Of a DNA stretch of 64,000 nucleotides, positions 57,003-64,000 are shown in pieces; the stretch's first letter is position 1; the number at the start of each line of letters is the position of its first letter. The position numbers were made by a program, and so were the translations under genes. The notes beneath the pieces are model-generated. The model made no database searches, had not been told where the DNA came from, and saw only the letters and a program-made list of their open reading frames with translations. This DNA is from DASTFY01 sp963829955 (GTDB lineage: Bacteria; Actinomycetota; Acidimicrobiia; Acidimicrobiales; Ilumatobacteraceae): NCBI GenBank assembly GCA_963829955.1, contig CAWHKS010000015.1:1-64000 (forward strand). The letters are read 5' to 3'.

Positions 57003-58277
57003 GTGCTCGAGCTGCTCCGGCACAATCGGGATCTCCGGTACCTGTTCATCGCGCAGGTTGTCTCCTACGCCGGCGACTGGTTCTGCTACGTGGCGCTGCT
57101 CGGTGTGGTCGGCGATGTCACCGATTCGAGCCTGCTCGTGTCGCTGGTGTTCGTCTCCCAGACGCTCCCCGCGTTCCTCGTGTCCCCGGTGGCCGGGGCG
57201 GTGGCCGACCGGTTCGACCGCCGCCGCATCGTCGTCACCGTGTCGTGCGTCCAGGGACTCGCCGCGCTGAGCCTGCTGGCCGTCGGGCCAGGCCGGGTGT
57301 GGCTGGCGTTCGCGGCCCAGGCCACCATCGCGGCCTTCGGCGCCTTCGTCCTCCCGGCGGCCCAGGCCGCTGTGCCGAACCTGGCCCGCGGCGAGGATGA
57401 GCTGAGGAAGGCGGCTGCCCTCTTCGGCTCGCTCTGGGGCGCCATGCTGGCCGTCGGGGCCGCGCTCGGCGGCGGGTTCGCGGCGCTGTTCGGCCGCCGG
57501 GCCTCGTTCCTGGCGGACGCGACGTCGTTCCTCTTGGCGGCGGTGCTCGTGGCGTTGATCCGCCGGCCGATGCAAGAGGCGCGGAGCGACCCCGCGGAGT
57601 CGGGCCGGCTGCGGCCGATCGTCGACATGAAGGAGGGTCTGCACCACGCCCGACGTGATCCGGTCCTGTTGGCGCTCATGTCGTCGAAGGCGACGTTCGC
57701 CATCGGCGCGGGCACGGTCAGCCTTCTGGCGGTGCTGGTGACGGAGGTGTTCCACGGCGGCGACGGCACCACGGGCCTGCTGCTCGGTATGCGGGGGCTC
57801 GGGGTCGCGCTCGGTCCGCTGATCGCGTCACGGCTCATCGGGCCGTCGCTGTCCCGCCTGCTGACGACGTGCGGCCTGGCCGGACTCGTCTTCGGGACGT
57901 GCTACCTGGGCGTGAGCGTGGCCGGCAGCCTCGCCCTCGTCGCGCTGCTCGTGTTCGTGGGCCATCTCGGCGGCGGCGCGCAGTGGACGATGTCGACGTT
58001 CGGTCTCCAACTCCGTGCGCCCGACGAGGTGCGAGGCCGGATCCTGGCCGCCGACTTCGCCTTCCTCACCCTCATCCTGACCTTCACGACGACCGCAGCC
58101 GGCGCCCTGGCCACCAGGATCGGGCCGCAGGCGACGATCGGCATCTTCGCCGGGATCAGCCTCACCACAGGGACCGCGTATCTCGTCGTGACCCGCCGGC
58201 TGCGGCACCGCCTGCGCGCCGAGGAGGACTCGACCGCGGCGACCGCGGCGGCGGTCAGCTCGCCAGGACCGCCCTGA
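57003..58277 (+). CDS. MFS transporter
   Basis: A 424-residue major facilitator of the EntS/MFS_3 type with 12 predicted hydrophobic segments, ADRFDRRRIV as the loop 2-3 signature, and NLARGEDELRKAAALFGSL after helix 4. It starts with a GTG 21 bases after the M20 peptidase gene and ends inside the convergent esterase gene (last 23 bases shared). The export substrate cannot be predicted. Confidence 0.87.
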   Translation: MLELLRHNRDLRYLFIAQVVSYAGDWFCYVALLGVVGDVTDSSLLVSLVFVSQTLPAFLVSPVAGAVADRFDRRRIVVTVSCVQGLAALSLLAVGPGRVWLAFAAQATIAAFGAFVLPAAQAAVPNLARGEDELRKAAALFGSLWGAMLAVGAALGGGFAALFGRRASFLADATSFLLAAVLVALIRRPMQEARSDPAESGRLRPIVDMKEGLHHARRDPVLLALMSSKATFAIGAGTVSLLAVLVTEVFHGGDGTTGLLLGMRGLGVALGPLIASRLIGPSLSRLLTTCGLAGLVFGTCYLGVSVAGSLALVALLVFVGHLGGGAQWTMSTFGLQLRAPDEVRGRILAADFAFLTLILTFTTTAAGALATRIGPQATIGIFAGISLTTGTAYLVVTRRLRHRLRAEEDSTAATAAAVSSPGPP

Positions 58278-59421
58278 CGGCTTCGACGAGGCTCAGGGCG
58301 CGGACGTCGCCGTTCAGCGTCGAGTCCATGCGGTTCATGGCGTAGCCGAAGCCGATGTGGGCGTCGGGATGGGCGAAGGCGAGCGAGCCTCCAGCCCCGG
58401 GATGGCCGAACGAGCCCGGGCCGAGCATCGGCGTGAACGGCCCCGACGTCATGAACCCCATGCCGAACGTGGTCGGGAAGACGAGCACCCGGTCGGGCTC
58501 ACCGTCCGGCGTGACGGTGGCGCTCGCCGACCGCACCGTCGCCGGCTCCAGCAGCCGCACACCGTCGACCTCGTCCACACAGGCGGAGTAGATGCGGGCC
58601 AACGACGCGGCCCGCGAGATGCCGTTGGCGGCCGGGATCTCGGCGCGGTGGAAGTCGGGGGAGTTCCACACCGGGTCGCCCGGGCTGAACGCGCCGTTGA
58701 GGAACAGCGCCCGCCCGGCCGGCGTGTCAGGGCCCATGAACTGCTGCATCACTGCCCTGATCGCGGGATCCGTCGACGGCGGCTCCGTGACAAGCGGCGA
58801 CACCCTTGCGTCCTGCTCCGGCGGCAGCCCGATCCAGGCCTCGGCGTCCACGGGGGCCGCGACCTCCTCGGCCACGAACGTGCCCAGCGACCGCCCCTTC
58901 GGATCCACCCGCCGCACCAGTTCACCGGCCAGCCAACCGAACGTGACGGCGTGATAGCCGTGGCCGGTGCCCGGCTCCCAGTACGGCGTCTGCACGGCCA
59001 GGACGCCGGCCATGTGATCCCAGTCGACGACGTCGTCGATGGTGAGAGCACCGTCGACGACGGCGAGACCGGCCTGGTGCGACAGCAGTTGGGCCACCGT
59101 GACGTCGCCCTTGCCGTTCACCGCGAACTCGGGCCAGTAGTCCGTCACCCGCGCCTCGTAGTCGAGGAGCCCCCGCTGCACGCACAGCGCGACCGCGATG
59201 GCGGTCAGGCCCTTGGTGGTCGAGAAGACGAGCTGCAGGGTGTCGGTCGTGTACGGCGCGGTCCTGTCCTCGTCGAAGGTGCCGCCGGCCAGGTCCACGA
59301 CCGGCGCGCCGTGGTGGTACACGGCCACGGCCGCACCCACCTCGCGGCCGGACTCCAGGTTCCGCTCGAACGCGTCACGGACCGGCTCCCAACCGGGCGC
59401 GACCGTGCCGACGGAGGTCAT
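58255..59421 (-). CDS. Beta-lactamase-family serine hydrolase (EstB-like)
   Basis: A 388-residue class C beta-lactamase-fold esterase or peptidase. The nucleophile is in FSTTKG (Ser-x-x-Lys) and the tyrosine motif is YHAVTFG (Tyr-His-Ala, as in EstB-like esterases rather than the YAN of AmpC). The C-terminal FGHPGAGGSLAFAHP takes the place of the KTG box. The ATG at 59421 gives the typical APGWEPVRDAFERN start; a GTG at 59436 overlapping the LLM gene stop is also possible. It probably hydrolyses an ester or lactone in the same operon as the LLM oxidoreductase. Confidence 0.85.
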   Translation of the reverse strand: MTSVGTVAPGWEPVRDAFERNLESGREVGAAVAVYHHGAPVVDLAGGTFDEDRTAPYTTDTLQLVFSTTKGLTAIAVALCVQRGLLDYEARVTDYWPEFAVNGKGDVTVAQLLSHQAGLAVVDGALTIDDVVDWDHMAGVLAVQTPYWEPGTGHGYHAVTFGWLAGELVRRVDPKGRSLGTFVAEEVAAPVDAEAWIGLPPEQDARVSPLVTEPPSTDPAIRAVMQQFMGPDTPAGRALFLNGAFSPGDPVWNSPDFHRAEIPAANGISRAASLARIYSACVDEVDGVRLLEPATVRSASATVTPDGEPDRVLVFPTTFGMGFMTSGPFTPMLGPGSFGHPGAGGSLAFAHPDAHIGFGYAMNRMDSTLNGDVRALSLVEAVRAVLAS

Positions 59422-59432
59422 GATCGGCGAGC

Positions 59433-60485
59433 TCACGCGTCGCCCAGGAGCTCGCGGAGCTGCTCGATCGTGGCCGTCGGGTTCGGCCCGACCGGGTTGA
59501 CGCTCAGCACCGTGACGCCCGCCTCCTTGAACGCACCGAGGCGCTCTTTGATGTAGCTCTTCGGACCGACGAGGTTCGACAGCTCCAGCCAGTCCCCCGG
59601 CACGTGGGTGGCGGCTTCGTCCTTCTTGCCGTCCAGGTAGAGATCCTGGATGTCGGCCGCCTCCTTCTCGTAGCCGTAGCGCTGGGCGACCGTGTTGTAG
59701 AAGTTCTGGCCGCGGGCGCCCATGCCGCCGACGTAGAGCGCCACCATCGGCCGCGCCATGTCGAGGATGCGCGTGCGCGCCTCGCCGACGAGGTCCTCGC
59801 CGATGGCCACCATCCCCCCGGCCGAGATCTCGAGCCGGCCGAGCTCCGCCGGGCGCCTGGCCAGGCCGGCCTTGAGCTGGTCGCCCCAGACCTGGTGGTG
59901 CCGCTCGGGGATGAACATGATCGGCAGCCAGCCGTCGGCCCGCTCGGCCGTGGCCTCCACGCTGCGGCCCATGAGCGACGCCCACCAGATCGGGATGTCC
60001 GTACGCACCGGGTGGTTGATGAGCTTGAGCGGCTTGCCGAGCCCCGTGCCCTGACCCTCGGGCAACGGGACCTGAACGGCCTCACCGTCGTAGACGAGGG
60101 GCTCGCGCCGCCACGTCATGCGGCAGATGTCGATGTACTCCTTGATGCGGACCATCGGCTTCTCGTACGGGACGCCATGGAAGCCCTCGACGACCTGCGG
60201 GCCGGACGCGCCGAGGCCCAGAACGAAGCGGCCGTCGCTCACGTAGTCGCAGCCGGCCGCTGTCATGGCCATCAGCGCCGGCGTCCGGGAGTACACGTTG
60301 ACGATCCCGGTGCCGATCTCGAGCCGCTCCGTCCGGGCGGCGAGGTAGCCGACCTGGCTGATGGCGTCGAAGCTGTAGGCCTCGGGGATCCACACCAGGT
60401 CCAGGCCGGCCTTCTCGAGCTCGGCGATCTGGTCGACCGACTCCTTGAACCCGCCGGAGTAGTTCATCATCATGCTCAGCTTCAC
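59433..60485 (-). CDS. LLM-class flavin/F420-dependent oxidoreductase
   Basis: A 350-residue bacterial luciferase-like TIM-barrel enzyme. It starts at a GTG (KLSMMMNYSGGFKESVDQ) and contains WIPEAYSFDAISQVGYLAARTERL, GTGIVNVYSRTP and DYVSDGRFVLGLGASGP, the signature of F420-linked LLM proteins in actinobacteria. The substrate is unknown. A TATCGT hexamer eight bases upstream of the GTG suggests a leaderless transcript. Confidence 0.86.
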   Translation of the reverse strand: MKLSMMMNYSGGFKESVDQIAELEKAGLDLVWIPEAYSFDAISQVGYLAARTERLEIGTGIVNVYSRTPALMAMTAAGCDYVSDGRFVLGLGASGPQVVEGFHGVPYEKPMVRIKEYIDICRMTWRREPLVYDGEAVQVPLPEGQGTGLGKPLKLINHPVRTDIPIWWASLMGRSVEATAERADGWLPIMFIPERHHQVWGDQLKAGLARRPAELGRLEISAGGMVAIGEDLVGEARTRILDMARPMVALYVGGMGARGQNFYNTVAQRYGYEKEAADIQDLYLDGKKDEAATHVPGDWLELSNLVGPKSYIKERLGAFKEAGVTVLSVNPVGPNPTATIEQLRELLGDA

Positions 60486-60493
60486 GGAGCGGC

Positions 60494-60499
60494 ACGATA
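60494..60499 (-). promoter_or_regulatory. -10-like hexamer of the LLM oxidoreductase operon
   Basis: TATCGT on the minus strand ends eight bases before the GTG at 60485. Confidence 0.45.
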
Positions 60500-60548
60500 C
60501 GGCCGGCGCCGGGAGCGGAGCCAGGCGGCAGGTCGGGCAGTGGGCTGG

Positions 60549-61328
60549 CTAGCGCCGGCGCTCGAACTCCGGCTTGCGCTTCTCCAGGAAAGCGGCGAAG
60601 CCCTCCTGCGCGTCCGGGATCATCGCCGCGGACGACATCAGCTCCATCGCGAACGCGTAGGCGCTGTCCTGGTCCCGGCCGATCTGGGCGTAGAAGCCCT
60701 GCTTGCCCAGACCCTTGGACTCGATGCTCCCGCGGGTGGCGCGAGTGATGAGGTCCCACGTCGCCTCGTCGAGCTGATCGGCCGGTACGACCTTATTGAT
60801 CAGGCCCCAGTCGGCCGCGGTCCGGGCGTCGACGGGATCGCCGGTGAAGGCCATCTCCAGCGCCCGCTTGCGGCCGATGTTGCGGGCCACGGCGACGAGC
60901 GGCGTGTGGCAGAACAGCCCGCCCTTGCCCCCGGGGATGGCGAAAGCGGCCTCCTCCGAGGCCACGGCGAGGTCGCACGAAGCCACAAGCTGGCACCCCG
61001 CGGCCGTCGCCAGCGCGTGCACCTTGGCCACGACGGGCTGCGGGATCTCCTGGACCGCGTCCATCATCTCGGTGCAGATCTGGAAGAGGCGGCGGGCGTC
61101 GGCCAGGGTCGCCCCGCGCATGTCGCCGAAGTTGTGACCGGCGGAGAACACGGGCCCGTTGGCGGCCAGGATCACACCGAGGGCATCGCTGTCGCCGACC
61201 TCGCGCACGGCTGCGGTCAGCTCCACCATCACGTCGAGCGCCAGCGCGTTCCGCTTCTCCGGCCGGTTGAGCGTGATCGTCGTGATCGTCTCGTCCTGCT
61301 TCACGAGCAGATGCTGGAACGCGGTCAT
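60549..61328 (-). CDS. Enoyl-CoA hydratase/isomerase family protein
   Basis: A 259-residue crotonase-fold enzyme. It has the NRPEKRNAL start, the oxyanion residues in FSAGHNFGDMRGA, and VHALATAAGCQLVASCDLAVASEEAAF. The expected catalytic glutamate positions read FAIPGGKGGLFCHTP, so the first catalytic Glu of hydratases seems absent; the protein may be a hydratase-like isomerase or the ECHDC3/EchA-type variant. GACAAT six bases before the ATG may be its promoter. Confidence 0.83.
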   Translation of the reverse strand: MTAFQHLLVKQDETITTITLNRPEKRNALALDVMVELTAAVREVGDSDALGVILAANGPVFSAGHNFGDMRGATLADARRLFQICTEMMDAVQEIPQPVVAKVHALATAAGCQLVASCDLAVASEEAAFAIPGGKGGLFCHTPLVAVARNIGRKRALEMAFTGDPVDARTAADWGLINKVVPADQLDEATWDLITRATRGSIESKGLGKQGFYAQIGRDQDSAYAFAMELMSSAAMIPDAQEGFAAFLEKRKPEFERRR

Positions 61329-61348
61329 GCCGCGATTGTCGCGCCGCG

Positions 61349-61423
61349 GTCACCTCCTTCGCACAAATCGCGTGACGCGACCCTGTCGCGGCCCAATTTC
61401 GCGATTTGTGCGCCGAAAGTGAC
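61349..61423. repeat. 75-bp palindromic element, copy 2
   Basis: Arms CGCACAAATCGCG (61360-61372) and CGCGATTTGTGCG (61400-61412) pair perfectly over a 27-base loop; extending the arms to 24 bases, 20 positions pair, from GTCAC to GTGAC. Length and loop equal those of copy 1 at 43084. It sits in the divergent gap between an enoyl-CoA hydratase gene and the alkylation-repair operon. Confidence 0.65.
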
Positions 61424-61527
61424 ATCCTCGGGCGAGCTCGGGGCGGGCTCGGGGCAGTCTCGGGCGGCCGGACCTGCGCGTCCGATTTCCGCTAGCCAAC
61501 GGGCGGCCGCCCTGTCACCATCGATCC

Positions 61528-62991
61528 GTGCTGCAGGACTTCGAGCGCTGCTACCGGGCCGTGCAGGCCAAGGACGCCCGCTTCGACGGGTGGTTCTTCA
61601 CGGGTGTGACGTCGACCGGCATCTACTGCCGGCCGAGCTGCCCGGCCATCACCCCCAAGCGGGCCAACGTCCGCTTCTACCCGACCGCGGCCGCCGCGCA
61701 GCTCGCCGGCTTCCGGGCCTGCAAGCGCTGCCGGCCGGACGCCACCCCCGGATCGCCCGAGTGGAACCTGCGGGCCGACGTGGTCGGTCGGGCCATGCGC
61801 CTCATCGCCGACGGCGTCGTCGACCGGGACGGCGTCCGCGGCCTGGCCGAGCGGCTCGGCTACAGCGAGCGCCATCTGCATCGCCAACTCGTGGCCGAGG
61901 TGGGTGCCGGGCCCATCGCCCTGGCCCGGGCGCAGCGAGCCCAGACGGCCCGGGTGCTCATCGAGACCACCGACCTGCCGTTCGCGCACGTCGCCTTCGG
62001 TGCCGGGTTCGCCAGCATCCGGCAGTTCAACGACACGGTGCGGGAGGTCTTCGCCACCACCCCGACCGAACTACGGGTGAAGGCATCCAGGCGTGGAGCG
62101 GACGCTCCCGGCGACACGGGCGCCGCGACAGGCACCGTGCGGCTCCGGCTGCCGGTGCGCCAGCCGTTCGACGGCGACGGGCTGCTCGCCTTCCTCGGCC
62201 CCCGCGCCGTGCCCGGCATCGAGGAGGTGGACGGCGGCACGTACCGCCGGACGCTGCGCCTGCCCCACGGTCCTGCACTCATCGCGCTGACGCCCGCTCC
62301 CGACCACGTGCGGTGCGCGGTGCGGCTGTCGGACCTGCGGGACCTCGCCAGTGCCGTCCAGCGGTCCCGCCGCCTGATGGACCTCGATGCCGATCCGGTG
62401 GCCGTGAGCGATCTGTTGGAAGCCGACGAGCTCCTGGCCCCGCTCGTCGCCAAGTCGCCCGGCCGGCGCTCGCCCGGGCACGTCGACGGCGCGGAGCTCG
62501 CGGTGCGAGCCGTCCTCGGTCAGCAGGTGTCCGTCGTGGCCGCCCGCACCCACACCGCCCGACTCGTCCGCGCCGTCGGCACCCCGCTCCCGGCGCGGGA
62601 CGGCGGGCTGAGCCACCTCTTCCCGGAACCCGCGGCCGTCGCCGAGGCCGACCCCGCGGTCCTGGCCATGCCCGAGTCCCGCCGGCGCACCCTCCGCGTG
62701 CTCGCCGGCCGGCTCGACGACGGGTCGATCTCCGTCGACGCCGGCGCCGACCGTGCCGCGCTGGAGGAGCAGCTGACCGCGCTACCCGGGATCGGCCCGT
62801 GGACCGCGGGCTACATCGCCCTGCGCGGACTCGGCGATCCCGACGTCTTCCTCCCCGGCGACCTCGGCGTGCGCCGGGCCCTCGAACGCCTCGGCGCCCC
62901 CGCCGATCCGGCCGCCGCCGCCGGCCGGGCGCAGTCCTGGCGGCCCTGGCGTTCGTACGCCCTCCACCACCTCTGGGCCAGCCTGGCCTGA
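61528..62991 (+). CDS. Ada N-terminal domain fused to AlkA-type 3-methyladenine DNA glycosylase
   Basis: A 487-residue alkylation-repair protein. Residues about 1-75 are the Ada methylphosphotriester domain with zinc cysteines Cys34, Cys38, Cys65 and Cys68, spaced as in E. coli Ada. Residues about 85-185 are an AraC-type helix-turn-helix pair (LAERLGYSERHLHRQLVAEVG and VAFGAGFASIRQFNDTV). The rest is AlkA: LPGIGPWTAGYIALRGLGD and the catalytic Asp in FLPGDLGVRRAL. It senses methylphosphotriesters, activates its own operon and removes alkylated bases. The GTG start has no ribosome-binding site. A stand-alone methyltransferase follows. Confidence 0.9.
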   Translation: MLQDFERCYRAVQAKDARFDGWFFTGVTSTGIYCRPSCPAITPKRANVRFYPTAAAAQLAGFRACKRCRPDATPGSPEWNLRADVVGRAMRLIADGVVDRDGVRGLAERLGYSERHLHRQLVAEVGAGPIALARAQRAQTARVLIETTDLPFAHVAFGAGFASIRQFNDTVREVFATTPTELRVKASRRGADAPGDTGAATGTVRLRLPVRQPFDGDGLLAFLGPRAVPGIEEVDGGTYRRTLRLPHGPALIALTPAPDHVRCAVRLSDLRDLASAVQRSRRLMDLDADPVAVSDLLEADELLAPLVAKSPGRRSPGHVDGAELAVRAVLGQQVSVVAARTHTARLVRAVGTPLPARDGGLSHLFPEPAAVAEADPAVLAMPESRRRTLRVLAGRLDDGSISVDAGADRAALEEQLTALPGIGPWTAGYIALRGLGDPDVFLPGDLGVRRALERLGAPADPAAAAGRAQSWRPWRSYALHHLWASLA

Positions 62992-63041
62992 CGCCGTGCG
63001 CCAGCCCTCGTCCGATCCCTCCCGCCTCTGAAGGAGAAACC

Positions 63042-63563
63042 ATGACCACCTACGTCACGGCCACCATCCCCAGTCCTCTCGGCCCGCTCACCCTCCTCGG
63101 CTCGGACAGCGGCTTGCGCGCCGTGCTGTGGCCCGCGGAAGCGCCGGGCGAGCGCGTCGCCTGGCCCGACACGACGATGGAGGACTCCGGGCACCCGGTC
63201 CTGCGGTTGGCGGCCGATCAGCTCGACGAGTACTTCGCTGGCCGGCGACGCACGTTCGAGGTCCCGCTCGACCTCCACGGCACGCCGTTCCAGGTCAAGG
63301 CCTGGCGCCTCCTCGCCACCGTCCCGTTCGGCACAACGGTCACCTACCGGGAGCAGGCGTTGCTGGCCGGCGACGCGAACAAGGCGCGGGCGGTCGGCGC
63401 CGCCAACGGCCGCAACCCCGTCAGCATCATCCTCCCGTGCCACCGGGTCATCGGCGCCTCGGGCGCGCTGACCGGCTTCGCCGGAGGCCTCGACGCCAAG
63501 CGATCGCTCCTCGAGTTCGAGGCCCGGGTCGCGAAGGAGGGACCGATACCGTTCCCCGGGTGA
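63042..63563 (+). CDS. Methylated-DNA-protein cysteine methyltransferase (MGMT/Ogt)
   Basis: A 173-residue suicide repair enzyme that takes the methyl group from O6-methylguanine. The acceptor is Cys133 in LPCHRVIG, preceded by TPFQVKAWRLLATVPFGTTVTY and the Asn-hinge AANGRNP. AAGGAG stands before the ATG. It supplies the direct-reversal function that in E. coli Ada is fused to the regulatory half, which here is fused to AlkA instead. Its stop overlaps the GTG of an MFS gene. Confidence 0.92.
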   Translation: MTTYVTATIPSPLGPLTLLGSDSGLRAVLWPAEAPGERVAWPDTTMEDSGHPVLRLAADQLDEYFAGRRRTFEVPLDLHGTPFQVKAWRLLATVPFGTTVTYREQALLAGDANKARAVGAANGRNPVSIILPCHRVIGASGALTGFAGGLDAKRSLLEFEARVAKEGPIPFPG

Positions 63564-64000
63564 CGGGGACGAAGAAGCGCCGGGTCGCGCTCGACCTGTC
63601 GCCGCTGCGGGTCTCGCCCCGCTTCCGGATCCTGTTCCTCGGGCACTTCGTCGCCCAGATGGGCGCGCAGGCGACCGTCATCGTCGTCGCCTGGCAGGTG
63701 AAGGAGCTGACGGGCTCGCCCGCGGCCGTCGGGCTCATCGGGGCCGTCGAGCTCATCCCGCTGGTCTTCCTCTCGCTCTTCGGCGGCGCGCTGGCCGACG
63801 CCGCCGACCGGAGGAAGGTGCTGGTGATCTGCGACACCGGCCAACTCGTCGTCGCCGCCGGCCTCCTCCTCAACGCGCACCTCGCCGAGCCGAACCTCCC
63901 CGCGGTCTACGTCCTGGCCGCGCTCATCGCCGTGTTCAGCTCGCTCGGCCAGCCGTCGCTGTGGGCCATCACCCCTCGGCTCGTCGGCGAGCGCTACTAC
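63560..64000 (+). CDS. MFS transporter, N-terminal part
   Basis: The first 147 residues of a major facilitator cut by the window edge. It starts with a GTG overlapping the MGMT stop (GTGA) and shows RFRILFLGHFVAQMGAQAT as helix 1, the loop 2-3 motif ADAADRRKVL, and helix 4. It resembles EntS-like exporters. Translational coupling to a DNA-repair gene is notable and might reflect export of an alkylating metabolite, but that is speculation. Confidence 0.8.
   Translation, partial: MTGTKKRRVALDLSPLRVSPRFRILFLGHFVAQMGAQATVIVVAWQVKELTGSPAAVGLIGAVELIPLVFLSLFGGALADAADRRKVLVICDTGQLVVAAGLLLNAHLAEPNLPAVYVLAALIAVFSSLGQPSLWAITPRLVGERYY

Noticed and set aside
59604..61527. Very long plus-strand open frame opposite the LLM oxidoreductase and enoyl-CoA hydratase genes
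   Set aside because: High GC keeps antisense frames open; the minus-strand translations match well-known families and the plus-strand one is low-complexity Arg/Pro/Ala-rich.

Overview
This window is a gene-dense piece of a high-GC (about 70 percent by eye) bacterial chromosome, almost certainly an actinomycete-lineage organism and most plausibly class Acidimicrobiia. Pointers are a fused KGD-type 2-oxoglutarate decarboxylase/dehydrogenase, the actinobacterial/archaeal mismatch endonuclease NucS, an F420-type LLM oxidoreductase, a geranylgeranyl-reductase family flavoprotein, many GTG starts, ATGA/GTGA stop-start overlaps, and about a dozen genes whose -10-like hexamer lies only 6 to 11 bases before the start codon (leaderless transcripts). 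The class-level call is inference. No rRNA, tRNA, CRISPR array, transposase or integrase was seen on reading.

Layout. 1-4.2 kb: end of a LamG-domain protein, a frameshifted GNAT, an acyl carrier protein / SDR / acyl-adenylating ligase operon, and a wrecked OpgC-like membrane gene. 4.2-11.7 kb (minus): a five-gene oligopeptide-type ABC importer (oppF-D-C-B plus binding protein) below a phytoene-dehydrogenase-like flavoprotein. 11.8-17.5 kb: methyltransferase, acetylpolyamine-deacetylase-like enzyme, DmpA-type peptidase, class III aminotransferase and P5C-type aldehyde dehydrogenase, suggesting amine/amino-acid catabolism. 17.6-24.5 kb: ECF sigma factor with membrane partner, KGD, a copper lipoprotein and a secreted beta-propeller. 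24.7-31.9 kb: PuuD-like membrane protein, EttA, an ABC-2 exporter, a CysQ-like phosphatase and an enoyl-CoA hydratase. 31.9-38.7 kb (minus): an aldehyde dehydrogenase below three tandem paralogues of a PEP-synthase/rifampin-phosphotransferase-like protein that lack the ATP-grasp domain. 38.8-43 kb: ABC1 kinase, NucS, and a hydratase-2/SDR pair equivalent to a split multifunctional enzyme 2.

43.2-47.9 kb (minus) holds an NAD-linked formate dehydrogenase. Its catalytic gene has an in-frame TGA exactly at the active-site position, followed by a hairpin with a GGUCU loop 18 nt downstream, so I read it as a selenocysteine codon with a bacterial SECIS, not as a broken gene. The iron-sulfur N-terminal part of the catalytic subunit is a separate gene at the far end of the same operon. 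47.9-64 kb: FtsX-like permease, FolD, ClpP, an SRPBCC/ArsR pair with tandem operators, GGR flavoprotein, nitronate monooxygenase, M20 peptidase, MFS, serine esterase, LLM oxidoreductase, enoyl-CoA hydratase, and an alkylation-repair operon (Ada-AlkA fusion, MGMT, MFS) running off the end.

Quality note. At least six otherwise good genes, including the TCA-cycle gene kgd (twice), are broken by single-base frameshifts. Their even spread and their occurrence in housekeeping genes suggest assembly or read errors, so protein predictions for those genes should be treated as composites. The formate dehydrogenase TGA is different in kind: it is in frame on both sides. The only stretch above 300 bases without an intact gene is 3474-4192, which holds the OpgC-like remnant and a strong hairpin.
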